Shown here: positions 1 through 19,842 of the stretch, piece by piece
How the letters are laid out: the number at the start of each line of letters is the position of its first letter
Numbering within the stretch: the stretch's first letter is position 1
Assembly (NCBI GenBank): GCA_905250125.1
Contig: CAJNOL010000277.1
Location: 107,389-171,388, forward strand
DNA length: 64,000 nt
DNA from: Rotaria sordida
Taxonomy: Eukaryota; Rotifera; Eurotatoria; Philodinida; Philodinidae
Direction: 5' to 3'
The notes under the pieces: model-generated
Database searches by the model: none
Told to the model about the DNA's origin: nothing
What the model saw: the letters and a program-made list of their open reading frames with translations, nothing else
Position numbers and translations under genes: made by a program

Positions 1-2438
1 GTGGTCCGAACAATAGAATACCTCGTACGGGTGCCCGTAGACCAGTAAACATCTAAGAGAATGAAATTACTTTTTATTGTTCTTTTTATTTAAATAAGAT
101 AATTTACTTCGGGTCGAAGAACAGGTAAAATAACGGCTTCTTCAAGTGCTCGTTTGGCTCTTTCTTGACCACCTATGTAAATAAAAGAATAATTAAAATT
201 TCTTTGTATAATAATGAAATAAAACATACTTATCATGTTGATTGATCTTATCTCAAAATATAAAACTAATAAATGTTTAGCTAACTTTAAAGAAATTTCT
301 TTCTATTTAATATTCTCATGAGAATCGAGTTATGAAAATTTTATTGTTACACTTAATTATTCTTCTTTCTTGAAAAAGATTTATTATTACGTTGTTAATA
401 TTATGATGTTTAATCTTCATTTGACTACTAATTAATTTGTTTTTTCTTTATTTCTATGGCAAACAGATTTGATATCATCATTTTATTACTTGACAATATT
501 CTTATGCTGATCTCTGTCATTTTCTATATCAAAATTCTATTTATCACTGCGTCTTGTTTATATATTTGCTCTCTATATGATGTTTCTATTTGTATAACAT
601 TAGTAAATCTATGTTATCTTGCCGTTTTATCTTTTGATTAATGAATAACTATTATCGTTTTGTATGTTTAATAAATAGAAATGTTGTTAGTTTGTTTAAT
701 TCACGATTTGAGACTGGCAATTATACATATTAGTAAACTTTAATCTTGCAAGAAATTATTTCACATAAGAAAAAAAAATCAATATTGTTTATTAAAAATG
801 ATTCCATCTTTTTATTATCATTAATCTAAAATCTAATATTTTGCAACTAGAGATAAATACATCCATAGTTTATGTTGAACGACATTCAAAAATTCTTTTC
901 AGAATTATTACTGTGACCATTGATAAGAGAATATATAAAACTTATATATATAATCACGAATTAATACAGATAATAGATTAAACAATATGTAGAATTTTCA
1001 AATAAGAATTTCTATCAAATTTTTTATAGTAGAGTCCGGTAAGATCGAAAATTCTAGGACCCAGTCGAATCGTACTTTGATACTCTCAATGAAATGTTCT
1101 AATCGGAACTGGATAGTCACATCAAAGATAAAAGATACTTTTTCCGTTTTTTTTGTATTTGGTGATTAGTACACTCTAAACTTTTCTCAGATGATTAGAG
1201 CTCGCCAGCTTCGGGTTCGGAATGAACTCAGTGGGCTCTATTCTACAGGCAAACGGTTATAAAGGAAACTAAAATGTTACATTGGATTATATGAAAAACA
1301 AAATCCTAACAGTGTTTTATAGAAACGTATTAGCATTATTTAAATAAATTACTAAACTGGGTTATTTTAGTCTTTATGGCATAATAAAATGACTTACCAA
1401 TATCAGTGAATTTAACATTAGGTTTATTTACTATAACTTCATCAAGAATATATGAAATAAGTTGTTTTTCAACATTAGGTAAATTAAGTAAAGATTGTTT
1501 GTTTTGAACAGCTGCTGCATCATCATCTGATTTTGATGGTAATTCTTTTTTTTCAACATTAGGTAATTTGAGTACAGGTCGTTTGTTTTGAGCAGCTGCT
1601 GCATTATCATTTAATTTTGATGATACTTCTTTTCTTTCAATCTAAATACAATTTTAAAATATTTAACTCTCATAAATGAACAATTGATTAATAAATTAAT
1701 CAAATAATTTTTCTCACACTAACTACATGTGTAGGTGCCTGTTTTGGTTTAAGTGCTACACGATTTGATGATGATGATGATGAAGAAGAAGAAGAAGCAA
1801 TAGCAGGTGACAAAGCACGATAGCAAAATTTAGGTAAAGCAGACTGGAAACACAAGCAACGTTAGTCAAGTCAACACAACAGAAAAATGCGATACGTACT
1901 GGAGGTGGTGAATAAATCTTATGAGGAGGCGTGGGATGTTGAGCTTTCGTTGGAATGTGACGAGGTTTTGGTGGAACAGCCTGAGCTTTTGCTGGTATTG
2001 CATTCTCTTTACGGAGTAAATCCTCTAAAAAAATGATCGATAAAACCTATGATAATAAAGAAAAGATAAACTCACGTAAAACATGCACTCGTTCACGAGC
2101 CATAGCTAAATTTTTACGCATTTTTGTATGCAGATCCACAGCACGATTATCTATTAATTATATACATTTGAAGAAAAAAAAATATTATAAACGTCCCACC
2201 TTTAGGATCAACATTTAAATTTACTGCTTTTTCTAATTCACGTATGCCTTGTTTGTATAATAGAATAGCCATTTCTTTATTATCTAATAAATTAAATAAA
2301 ATCCATATAATAAAATATTATTTTTTTTTCGAAAGAAAATATACTTGATTGTTCGTCGAATTCAAGTGCTTGACGAAGAAAACCAACAGCTCGTTGATGA
2401 TAATCATTTTGAATTTTGTACGGTTGTTCACCGTCCAT
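1..2438 (-). CDS. SPAST: Spastin, AAA microtubule-severing ATPase (3' part outside window)
   Basis: Spastin is a hexameric AAA ATPase that severs microtubules. Exons read on the minus strand give an N-terminal MIT domain (starting MDGEQPYKIQND; then ELEKAVNL and KMRKNLAMARERVHVL), a low-complexity linker with a serine run, and the start of the AAA region: VKFTDIGGQERAKRALEE, ILPVLRPE, then MFTGLRAPVRGILLFGPP running off the left edge at the Walker A loop. Last exons seen are about 1394-1640, 108-172 and 1-52; the intron 173-1393 is large. The chosen ATG has no hydrophobic hairpin before it, so it resembles the short soluble human isoform. The linker holds an 84-bp tandem duplication. Family assignment is firm; the start is less so because an upstream coding exon cannot be excluded. 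Confidence 0.93.
1032..1238. mobile_element. Possible MITE remnant in spastin intron
   Basis: GAGTCCGGTAAG at the left and the inverse of GAGCCCACTGAG at the right are imperfect inverted ends, each flanked outside by TA. The segment is about 207 bp inside the large spastin intron. Ends match at only about 8 of 12 positions. The call rests mainly on resemblance to the better-supported element at 9633-10160, which also starts GAGTCC next to TA. Confidence 0.3.
1468..1635. repeat. 84-bp in-frame tandem duplication in spastin linker exon
   Basis: Two adjacent 84-bp units (1468-1551 and 1552-1635) both begin with TTCAACATTAGGTAA and encode, on the minus strand, two similar 28-residue blocks ending LKLPNVEKK and LNLPNVEKQ. 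They lie just before the AAA domain, where the microtubule-binding region of spastin is expected. The unit is a multiple of three, so frame is kept. Base differences between units show that the copy is not brand new. Confidence 0.85.
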
Positions 2439-5400
2439 ACTAAAATTTTCACTAAATCAATTATAATAAGTTGAAAACAAACATTCAATAAAATTGACGA
2501 TGAATTGATCTTGTCTTTTTACAAATTTTCATTCTTAAAGTAAAAAAAATCCAATCTAGTTTTGAAACAAACATGACACATCAGTTGACTCACAGATCTC
2601 GTCATGATCAATAACATCAAATGAATGGAAATTCAATCAAGCCGAGGATGTTGATATGAAAAAAATCCAAAACTAACATGTCAGAGAAGGACCAATTACA
2701 ACTATAATGAGGATTTTTATAATCAATAATAGATGTCGCAAATAATCAACGTGATGATTAAAATAGAATATTTTAACGGTTCGAATGTACCATTGTGTAT
2801 AAGGTAATAATAATAAAATCATTAGAGTAGAGTAGAAAAGCTCTATAAAAAAAATGCTTATTTTCTGTCTTGTCTCATTCAAACAGAATATATTGAATCG
2901 GTACAAGTGTTCGATTGATACAATGATCTTAGTCGATTTTTGGATGAATAAATTTCTCTCGTCGAGAAGAAAACAGAGTTAAATGTTAGACTGATTGTAT
3001 TGGGCCAATTACGTGAGAACGGTTCCCACGGGCTTGAAGCTTCCAGAAGAAATTTCATAAATCGACTTCCACTGAATATTCTCTTTTAAATCTATCGAAT
3101 TGATCATCAATTTTAAATGTGATTAAAACATTCCATTTATAAAATATAATATGCTTTTCACAATTTACCCTAAGACGAGCGTTTGTTAGCATTCTTTTCA
3201 TACATAGTTTTCTTTGAATTAATTCTAATTTCAAAACAAAGCGAGTGGAATTTTTTTTTATAACTTTTCATAGAAACAAAATAGACAGCTGCAGTTTTCA
3301 CCTTTAGAAAGAGAAGATGAAGGTGCATCGAATCGTATATTACAATTTTTTTTCTACCTGGATTTTTAAGGTTTTCAATCGATCTTTTGAAAAACCAGCG
3401 TGCTCTGTGAGGTGATTATAGTGAATTTTCAATTATCGAATGTGCATCCAAGCCGCTAATGGGAGATTAACAAAAAGCTGCATAAGTCTCCAACTTTTAG
3501 ATTTAGTTATTCAGGAACCATAGATATTCTAGACAAAATTCTCGGCCGATTTTTCAAGCAGTTGCTGTAATAAAAGCCACATTTTTACTTTTTACTTATG
3601 TTAAAAGGAATCATTTTTTCGACACTTTTTTTTTACATAAATTTGATTAAAAAAACTTCAGAAAGTATCTTAGGAGAATCTGTAATATATGACTCGATGC
3701 GACTTCATCTTCTCTTTTTTTAGTTTTGACTTAAATTCTACGTTTTCTTATTGAACTCCGTGAAAGTAACATTCAAAAATGGTGTCTAAACGAAATTCAA
3801 CTTCTCTTGTTTAATAAAGTTCCTCTCGAAAAAAAAATCGAAAAACATTTGTTTTTTACAGTTCTTCCTTCGATCTTTTAACATCAATCAAAAGCCTATG
3901 TTGATTTTTTTCCTTTCTCAAGATATTGAGAAAACCATGAGCAAAAGTGATAAACTAAGCATATGATTTTCATCCTTATTCAAAGCCATATTAATATCAT
4001 AATTCAGTAACATTTCAACTATTCGAACTGAAACTTTTATCAAAGATGAGACTGTAGGATGAGTAGCAGACTAACATGGTTTTCGATTTGAAATTCTCTT
4101 GTGGTGAGAAAATTTACAAATTTCAACCTTTTATGTATGATAGAAAAGTGAATACCAATGTTTTCAGTGAAAATAGATCTAGATCCTTTAGAAATAATAT
4201 TATTTTGTTGTGAAACGATTCTTCGTAAAATTCTGCATCAGGTAAGTCTTGAATGAAAGGAAACTGAAAATGGTTCTTGTATGTCTTTTATGCGCCAGTC
4301 TTTTGTATAAGATAAATTGTTGTAAATGCTGTTTGATGCAATGCATAAACCATTAATATTACCAAATTTAGATCCATAGTTAGTATCATGACAGGTTGCG
4401 CATCGTCAACATGCAGGTGCTAGAGCTTGTATTTCGTCGATTGAGCCTTGTGAAAATTTGTGAACGGGAATAGAAATGCGTTAGAATTGGCTGCATATAC
4501 AGTATCAAGGAAATCTACGCTACAAACATATATACTCCAAAAAAAGTAATTGTCATGCAATTGAATAATCGTCATAGCTACTTCTTTAGTATCACATCAA
4601 CTATGCATGTGTTTACGTGGAATCTATTGCATAATGCTTTATATATTAATTCTCGTAGTGTTTTTTTTTGATTATGACGATTAAGTTCATTGAGTTTTCT
4701 TTTTATGATGTTCTTGTGAAAGCAATGTTTCATTATAAAAAAATTATATTGATTTGTTCAGCTTCTCTCTTGTACTCAGGTTCCGATAAAACGTTAATAA
4801 ACTAGTGTAAATGAAAGTACTTGACTTCAACAGGGAGACTTTGTTGTTTTACTCATCACATCAGCTGATACTAGATCTGTTCAGAAATATTCCAATAGAT
4901 GACAGAAGAGTTGACTGTTTTAATCAATGAACATATTATCATCTTTTGCATCACGTACGAGTTGCCATCAACAAGAAAATAATGTCGAAAAACAAATATC
5001 TTTTTCATGTGTCAAAGTTTCGCTACTTGTTGTTTATCTATTGCTTCTCATATCTATTATTACTTGGACTTTATTTATTATAAAAGTTAATCTAAATCTA
5101 ATTTCTTGCATTTGGCATTCCGACTAAATTGTCTTTCAGATTTTCCGTTATTGTTGCTTGATCAAATCTTTGAGTCGATTCAATACAAGTAGTACATTGT
5201 TTGAATTTTATTTTCATCTTTTGTGAAAATCTTTCGAATTGAGTTCGTTTCTTACGGTGAACATTTATACAATCTAGCAAAACTCTTGAGATGTATAAAA
5301 TAAAACGAAGTTTGCAACAAAAGAACACACATACACATCGTATGATTTATTGACGCAACTTCTAATAGAATAAAAGATAAAAAGATTTATTAAACTACTG

Positions 5401-5642
5401 GTTTTGTTCTCTCCCTCTTCTTCTGTTCGTCTAACGAAAAATAAAAACACAAAATGTCACGCAATTATTAATGTTTATCATGTTATATATTAACAAGGTT
5501 AGTATTCAATTAAATCTTCTTCAATATATACTTAAATAAGAATTATTCACAGTACATGAGTTATTAATAAAATATTTATATGAATAAAATATAATTGCAA
5601 AAAGAATTTAAGATATGTTCAACACAATAATATGAAACAATT
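2439..5642. other. Intergenic, no gene supported
   Basis: This 3.2-kb spacer lies between the spastin start and the ATPase stop. It should hold the spastin promoter or outron and the ATPase downstream flank. Open frames are short (at most about 77 codons before the ATPase), AT-rich and match no family I know. An ORF at 4927-5127 has one hydrophobic stretch but no other coding support. An acceptor-like TTTTAG sits one base before the spastin ATG. Confidence 0.6.
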
Positions 5643-11339
<5,697 letters not shown>

Positions 11340-12013
11340 TTATGTAGCATAAAATATTTACCGTAATAATCAGTCACTCAATGTTTTTGTCACGTTATTT
11401 TACAACGAAATTATTCTGTTTTTTGAAAAAAAAACCTATATGAATAATGATAACAATATGTAAATAGGTGAAGATTGATGTGTGTTTTCGTTGTGCAAAG
11501 CCTTAATGTATCAATAGAATGGTAGAGTTGATCAAATCATTAATTGTAAATACGCATATGATTCGCTATTGATCACCTGTCTATTCAAGGGCACGATATC
11601 GGTAAATTTATTCATAAATATGATTGCACAGTTTGTCTACTTCGACAACAAACATTAAAAAAAGACGTGTATTATTGCGACGATGCGAGAGAAAGATAGA
11701 AAAAAGAACGATATAATAAAGATGCGTAAGGTAAAAAGCAAGAGAACCGGAATTTTTCTTGTTTCGAACAACAAGGCCATTTAATCGCTCCGCATCACTG
11801 GTTTTCTTGCATTCTTCATTGCAACATATGCATATAATGTAGTATTGGGAAATTTTTTTTCTCTTGAATATGATATAGTCAAGCAATATTTAGATAAAAC
11901 ACATGAACAACAGCCACAGCAACAAAAGCAATGAAAAAAGCCAACAAAAAAAAACTTGATTATGATGTGTACTAAAATAAAAATGAGAGAGAAAAAAATA
12001 AATATTAAAAATA
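11340..12013. other. Intergenic between ATPase start and TH1-like gene stop
   Basis: About 670 bp upstream of the ATPase ATG and downstream of the next minus-strand gene. A 92-codon minus-strand ORF at 11608-11886 has no recognisable features and AT-rich composition, and I do not regard it as a gene. No clear splice acceptor abuts the ATPase ATG. The promoter is presumably here. Confidence 0.5.
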
Positions 12014-14408
12014 TTATTTGATTGTTCTTACAAGAATTGCAGATCGATAATTTAATTTTTTAATTGAAAAACTTTCAGCTTTCTGAACTTTGATCAAACA
12101 GGTGATTGAACTTTCTTACAAAATAAAAACAAAAGAAAAAATTTCATAATGAATACTAATTTACTCTTTTTACCTTCTCCATAATAACGACGATGATGTG
12201 TGAACCTAAAAATAATAAAACAAACAAAATCTTATCAAAAAACAAAAATATTTCTTTTTACTCTGTTGCAATTTTGAGAAAATCATCAGAATTATCATTG
12301 CGTCCCATAGTTATAAATAATTGTGTAATAAATTCACATGGATGATCAACAAGAACAAGCCAATCACCCTTGAAACAGAAAACAAAACAAAATAAAACAA
12401 GAAAAACTTTTTATGTAAAGTTTTCGTAGAAAAAAATTTTTTTACTCGATCTTCATATGATTCTTTTGTATGAATACAAATAAAACCATCTTTATATGGT
12501 GTACATGTAATACCCACTATTTGATTAAAAAATAAACCTTCTTTAGAATATGGATTTTTTTTTGTTATATTATATAATCGTTCAGTTGTGATACAAAGCA
12601 ATCGAATATGTTGTGTATAGCTGTGACGACTAATTTTTATCATTTTCGTTGTATACTTCAAATAAATAAGAAAAATAAAAGAAATTATTTTCTTGAAATT
12701 TCTCTACTTACAATGAGTTTTTCTGAATCAAAAATACACCTTTTTTTTGCAATCTCATATGTTTCCATCATTTCCTCAGCTAGAAAAATAAAAGAATTTA
12801 ATATAAAAATATATATATATATATATATATTATTTTATTAGCTAACGTAATCGAATTGGTTGCATATTAAGATCATCTGGACTGTATGCAGATTTTTTTC
12901 TTTCAAATAAACGTTGCATAAGTGGTTTTTCTCTTGATGCTGTCTAGAAGAAATAATAAATCATTAAATGACTTTATTAAATAATTAGCTTCTTCTTTTT
13001 TACTGTCTCTTCTTTTGACGCAGTAGGTAAATTAACAACAATAACATTGATTTGACTATTAGGTGTTATTGATGTTGCTTGATCATTATTATTAAGCATA
13101 GTATCAAATTCATTTAAAACAACCTGTTTTTCTTCTTCTTTATTTGTCACGATATTATTTCGATCCGATTCAGGATTACGAACTGTTTCAGAAAAAGTAT
13201 TGGTTTGATTGTTAATACTATGAATTGGTTCAAATAAATCTGTTTGTGATGAAGCATGCGAAATACTTATAGATTGTTGTTCATTCGGTGATTTTTTCGA
13301 TGATGGTGATAAGAAAAGATCATTTATTATAAATTCAGAAAATGTACGTCCAACATTTCTTGATAATGATTGTGTTTGTCGTTTTGAAATAAATGTTTTA
13401 TCATGAATTTTTTCTTTTTCTTCATTTTTATTATTGATTTGTTGAGTATTAAATAGTTTTTGTTGTTGTTGTTTCGTAGAAACTAATGAATCTGATGATG
13501 GTAAAGGATGTGTTGACATAAATTCATCATAATTTTTTAAATGACGAAGTATCATTTCATACTGAAAAATTGTTTCATCGAGTTTATTTCGACGCATACA
13601 AGAACTTGTGTACGATGGTGAACGTTTGATTCTTTGTGGTACAGATAAAACTTCGTTGTGATATTCTATATTATGAGTAAAATAATCAACAAGAGTTTCA
13701 AATGGTGGTTGACTATGTGTACTATCTGTACTATTTGTACGAGAACGTTGGTTAACTTTATATGTTTTCATTAATAATGGTACCATAGTATCAGATGCTC
13801 GTCTTGTTCGATTAAGTGCAAGACCGCTACGAAAAATAAGACGAACTATTTGCCAATTACGAATACCATTCGTTTTTGGATGTTTAAAAATAATATTTTG
13901 TTTTTTGTCAGTAGCTGTAGCCTGGCCGACAGTTGTCATAGATTGAGTTTGATGTTTTAAAGTGATTGCAGGTTGAGATGAAGGAATTGATAAAGAAATT
14001 TTCTTTTCAATCGATGGTACTTCTTTCACTGGTTCAAAAGTAGTTGTTTCTAAAAAAAGAAACAAACATTCAATAGACTTAATTACTCATTTAACCTGTT
14101 TTTTTAATTAATAAAAAACTGATTCTAAAAAAAAAAGAATTTATTATAATTCAACATGTCTTACTATCATTGTTTAATATAATTGACGATTCTTTTTTTG
14201 TTGTTTCAGTAGTAATTGTTGTCTCATGCGTAATTTTCAAAGTCGGTATGTTATTTTTCAGTGATTGTTCTCGTTGTTGCTTCGAATGTGAATAAGATGG
14301 AGGCAATATTGATCGTTTTGGTTTTTCTTCTTCTTTTTCTTTTGACATCCACATATTTCGAAGTGTATGAACATTGCCGCATACATTGGATGATGTGTTA
14401 GTTTCCAT
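12014..14408 (-). CDS. Unnamed protein with C-terminal myosin TH1-like domain
   Basis: Eight exons (14165-14408, 13004-14049, 12847-12943, 12712-12779, 12446-12655, 12262-12368, 12174-12205, 12014-12114) sum to 1905 nt, 634 residues, phases consistent. The first 430 residues are low-complexity, Ser/Thr/Gln/Asn-rich and basic, with no domain I recognise. The C-terminal 170 residues resemble the tail homology 1 (TH1) domain of class I myosins, a PH-like membrane-lipid binder: HIRLLCITTERLYNI, FNQIVGITCTPYKDGFICIH, then GDWLVLVDHPCEFITQLF. No motor domain is present, so this is not a myosin heavy chain. A membrane-associated adaptor role is inferred only. The last exon is the least certain because a donor-like GTAAGA precedes the stop. 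Confidence 0.75.
12809..12833. repeat. AT dinucleotide microsatellite in intron
   Basis: About 12 AT units in the short intron between exons 3 and 4 of the TH1-like gene. Similar intronic or intergenic runs occur at about 27517-27540, 28832-28865 and 49965-49989. Confidence 0.9.
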
Positions 14409-17400
14409 TTTAACAAGAAAGTTTATTAATTTTAATCAAGAATTGATCTTTTTTAGTCGAATATTTTGTTGAAAAACTATCTTGATATGATCAAGTCAAC
14501 GAGTAAATCAAAAAATGTAATGAAAATCTGTTTGATATATTTTTATATGAGCTTGAATATATAATATGCTGATTGTTAAATTAAAAAGAAAAAGAAAACT
14601 AATAACATGTTGTATGATGGTAGATAAATCAAAAGTTAGAAATGTAGATCTATTTTATATGTGCGTGATGTGTTATTTTCTCATATTAAAAAAAAAAAAA
14701 AGAAAAAGATGAAGTATTCTGTCATACTTGTCGCAGTTTCTTTTATTATACTACACGATTCAAGATGAAGAAAAATAATAGACGCTAAGCAGATAAATGT
14801 AGATGCTCATGAACATAGAAGAATCCAGTAAACATTTTAATACTTCTTTCTTTCACTTGACGTATCGTTAAACCTATAGAACATTTGTTGAGCTTCGATA
14901 AGGAATTAGATGCATTGAAAATATGTAAAAGTTGTTCACAGAAAAACTGAAAAACTTATACAATAGATTTTTAATATTAATTATTATTATTTGCTTAATA
15001 AAAATATATGATTTTTTAGATAATACATCAACTCTTTATTGATCTCTACTTACATGATAACAAGAATACACGTAGGCATGTAACAGAGATCGATAGAATA
15101 TACACGTGACATTTAATTGTTGAGTGAACAATTGAACATCATTTATCAAAAAATTCATTATAATTTGAAATAAATAATTATTTGACATATCTATTTTTCT
15201 TCAAAATAGTTCATTAATTCGAAAATTTATCTTTACTATGTATAACATAAAAATTGGTTGTATTATATTAATGAGCAAGAAATAATGTTTACGTTGACAT
15301 ATATATTATAATGATTCATTATAGTGAAAAACAAATTGTGTAATGAAGATTAATATTAACTTTAGAGATATGAGATGAAACTTTATTATTTCTTGAAAAG
15401 CTCGCCAATATATGATAAGTGATTGAGTGACTTCCACTTCTGAGCTCCTTTTTATTATTTATGAGCCTGATTAGATAAGCTTGAATGTTGAACAAAACAT
15501 ATTATTTTAAGATATTGTACAATGATCTGTAAGATAGATATAGATATTTATTTTCAAATGATTATTGAATTAGGATTTAGTTTACCAGAAGCTAACCTTT
15601 GGTTCACATCAATGACTAATTAAATCAGTATATTTTTGTTCTTGTTGACTTAAATCTTATGTATACATATTTAAATCCTTTTGATCAGCTATTTCAATAT
15701 CAACAAATGTTTCTAGGCCATTTCTATTAGTATTTAATACATTGAAATCTGTTTAATGACTCGTATAAGACTCAATAGACATTCGTATGATGAAAAAAAA
15801 TGTTATTCAGTTGTACTTTTATTTCATTCGTAATTATTTTCTTGCTTGTTCCACTATTCGATCAAATATTAAAAGAATAAAACAACTTAAAGTATATAAA
15901 TACCTTATGACACACAAACTTCATTGTCATTTGTGTTTGTTTCTTTCGTATATTTTTCATAATTTCCCTAACTTTCATGTTGATGAATGAATCTTTTGGT
16001 GAGAGTCATGATTTATCCTGAATACTTTTTCCGAAACAATGCTTGATTAAGTATAATTTTCGAACATGTTTTTTTGATTCCTGATTTCATTATTAAATAC
16101 GCGATATCTTACATTAAAAGAAAATTATAGATATATGGCGAGCATGTACATATATAAATAAAAAAATGTCAATGAAGATAAAATAATAAATTGTGTATGG
16201 TTTAGTTTTAAATATACCAAATAATTTACCATCATTAACTATTTCTAGAATGTTACTTTTAACAAATATTATAGAAAATAGAATAAAATATCTTTGGTTT
16301 GCTACAACTGATGCCAAACTATATTATACAGAGCTTATACTATACATGAATCAATTCTTATCTTCGAATGTTATCCAAATTATTCCATTATATTATAAAG
16401 CTATTGAATATAAATTGCTAGATAATGAACAATTTATTCGTCCAAGTTGTGTCATATGAATACTCGTTGGATTAAATTGATGCAGAGTATTATTTGTATT
16501 TATTAAATATGCATAAATCTTTGTCTCTATTATAGAGTCTGTTGAATCTATAATAAACAGAAATGTTTTTCTAAATCAAGAATGAAATGCCGAATTGAAC
16601 AATTTTATATGAGAAAAAAAAGCGGTGAACATACATCTAACTCATAATCATCGTAGAACATAGAAATTGAATTGAAAAACGTTTTCAAAAACAATATAGA
16701 GAGTTGTAGCTAGAGATGTAAGCCAATTCGGTGAACAGCCGTCGCCGCTGATTTATTAAGATTTTATATTGTTTCCTATTTGTCATTTACCTGAATTGTG
16801 AATGCCAAATAATACCAACAGAATATTTCGCGTTCCAATATTGATAAAATTCCTCATAATTGTAATGATTCGATAATTCATTCGAAAAGCATTTACACAG
16901 CATGATCGATATCATTATCGATAATAGATTGAGAAATATAAAGATGGATATTTTATTCTACTGTAGATTCAACTTATCAGTGAATAAACCGGTGTTATTA
17001 ATCAAGTGCACTAATAGAATTAGTGGTGAATAGAAAGATTAAAAAAGAGACCAGGTGTGTGTGAAAACAGAACTTATACCAGTGATTGTAAGTGATAAAA
17101 AAAATCGTATCGAAGATAAATCTACGCTGAATAGTAGCAATAGTGATGTTTTTTGTTGACAAATACATCGGAATCAATGCTAATACAATTGTTGCAGCAA
17201 TCAGAAAAGATTTTCATGAAAGACAGCAAGTTGCGAAAGAAGTAATCCGTATCGATCTAAATTATATACTGTTTTAAGTTAGATTTAAGCTCTATGTTTG
17301 TGTATGGTTTTTTTTTTGTTAATAATCTATTACTTTTAATAAAATGAAGATATGGAAAAACGTTCTTATTATCTTATATCACTGTCCATTCTTACTTTAT

Positions 17401-19842
17401 TTGTATTTGTTTAAAGCAATAGAATAAAAAGAATTTTATTTCAAATTGTTATGCTGCACAATGGAGAGAATATAATATTGATGACTATAAAATTTTCTTC
17501 TTTTTTTTTATATAAGAGATTGGGTGAATAGTGAGATTAAGAAGGTATTGATAACACTGAACTTTAAAAAAGAAAGTCATCCATCAAGAGATAGATAAAT
17601 AATTATCATATAGAAATAACCTTCTCTTGCTAAAAGCAATAGTTTTATTATAAAAACTATATATCACAAAAGATTTTATCCATAGGTTTTGGCCTATATC
17701 ATACTAGTAGATCATAGACTTGATGGGTACAAATCGTTCATACAGTCTTTTAAAAATTATTCATTCATCTTTATGTCGATTTATGATTGTCCATCTATAT
17801 CAGTTTCTTTTGGTCATACACGGTCGGTGTTTTTCGTGTTGATTGTTTTGCGATAGTCGATAGTTTCTGAAGTAGACAAATAACATAACAAACTTATATT
17901 ATATTTTCTTCTAAAAACAAAAATAAGTTTAATGAAAACATGAAAATATCTATTTTATGCTATTTTTTTACGTACGAAAACTCTTGCATCAATGATATTA
18001 TGAGCAATCATTAGCTATTTAACTGTAGTTTAAGTGGATAAACTATTCGATCAGTAAGACGCAAAAGCGCAACGTGTTGAATCGATTGTTTATTGAGTTA
18101 TATTTTGGGAAGTTTTCGATACTATTTCTTCATTATTTCGACTTGTTTTATCAATGACATAATGTGTGTCTTTGATTAAATGAATACGTTTTTCATATGT
18201 AGTGTCTGTCAATTCGACAAGTATACGGTTAGAAGCATATACCATTGTCTGACACTGAATAGTTTTTATACGAATTGCATATAGATTTACATCAGTACAC
18301 AATGCGTTCTATAGGAAACTAGATTCCTTTTAAAAATTGGAAAAGTTATGAGTATTGAAGAAAATTATGGCTGTATGACAAAATTTTGAAATATTACAAC
18401 ATAAATTGGATAAATTAAGAAATATGCTTCTCTCTAATCAGCAGGCTACATATAATAATTTCGTCATTTTCAATGTGATTGGTTAAATAATACTCAATTA
18501 TTTCATTTGTAACGAGTTCAATATTGTTCAACAATGGAAATTCATACGACTATTTATTATTGTAATGAGATGTTTTCTGTCTTTTTTGTTTACGTTGAAC
18601 GTAAAAAAATCAATGAAAAGTTCGAATTTCAGGAAATGATACAAAACAAAGAATCAACATAACACAATATTCATAGCAATAGTTTACCGTTTCTAACAAG
18701 CTTCAATAATTTATATTAACCTTCTGGATAACCAACAGATTAGCTATTTTCGGGTGTGGATATACATAATTATTCTTTCAATGAAATGAGAAGTTCTACA
18801 CTAAACATCTATACGTAATTGAAAATCAGAGAACTGAGAATTTTTTTTTTGAATCATACTTGCGAATGTCTTGTGCAGCCGTTATCATCAGAAAGATCTT
18901 TCTTTGCTCGATTTAGTTACCTTTTTCCTATTAGAAACCTTTTCTCATACAAAACTATGAAGATTTCATATCTTTTCAATAACTTCGTCTGCAAGAGTTC
19001 AAATAACACGAAAAGAAAATGTAACAATATTGACGGATCAGCATGAATTAAATTAGAGTTATTACGCAAAATGACACTGCTAACAAAAGCGATATGGATC
19101 AATATATCTTAGATTGTTTATCAAGGGAATGTTCTCTAGAAAATATGAACTATTTGCATACTGATTTCGAAACAGATTATTGTGAAATATGATTTAAAAT
19201 AAGTGTTCAAGTATATATAGAATAAAACTTTGCAGTCATTCCATCCTATAGACATCTTAATAGAGACATATTACAGGCACCTTTAGCAACATCCCATCTC
19301 CGTCTTACACAGATTGGGACAGGCATTGTTAATATGCGATCGAAGACCGTATGTCGATAAGATGCCATTGTAATATATCAACTACTTTCTTAATGCATCT
19401 CTGGATGATTAAATAAAAGAATGGTGAAGAAATGTATCCCTGACTAGATAGAATAAAACAATCTTCCTGTGATTAGCAACAACAATTATAGTGTGTTTCA
19501 TATTTTAATCCTGTAGGAATTGTGCAAACAGCTTTTATTCATATGAAACGACATCTTCAGTCATTTTCAGCTTTACTTCAAACGATTAATCATCAGGATT
19601 GTCTTAAATTTATGTCAATTCATCATTCATCATAATATCTTTAACAATCATTAAAGTTCCGGCTTTTGAACTGTTTATATTGTTAAACATCAATTGTTCG
19701 AAATTTTATTGCAATAATTACACAGAAAGTACACAATAATGTAATTTGATTATAAAAAGAAAAAGAATCGGACGGCGAAAAAACAAAACAAAACAAAACA
19801 ATACATTGAAATTACACACTGGGATTTCTTTTTTCTCATAAT
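14409..19842. other. Long spacer (5.4 kb) with no supported gene
   Basis: Both strands are full of stops and poly-A/T tracts. Two frames are slightly more protein-like. One is 16193-16459 (+), 88 codons, with NIPNNLPSLTISRMLLLTNI and later ELILYMNQFLSS. The other is about 18090-18311 (-), an acceptor-like CTATAG followed by 70-odd open codons including MVYASNRILVELTD. Neither matches a family I know, nor joins convincingly to other exons. They could be decayed gene pieces or lone exons. Confidence 0.5.

Noticed and set aside
456-641. 61-codon hydrophobic plus-strand ORF
   Set aside because: It lies inside the large spastin intron, is AT-driven and has no family features.
11608-11886. 92-codon minus-strand ORF upstream of the ATPase
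   Set aside because: Mixed composition with no domain, and no junction connects it to the ATPase frame.
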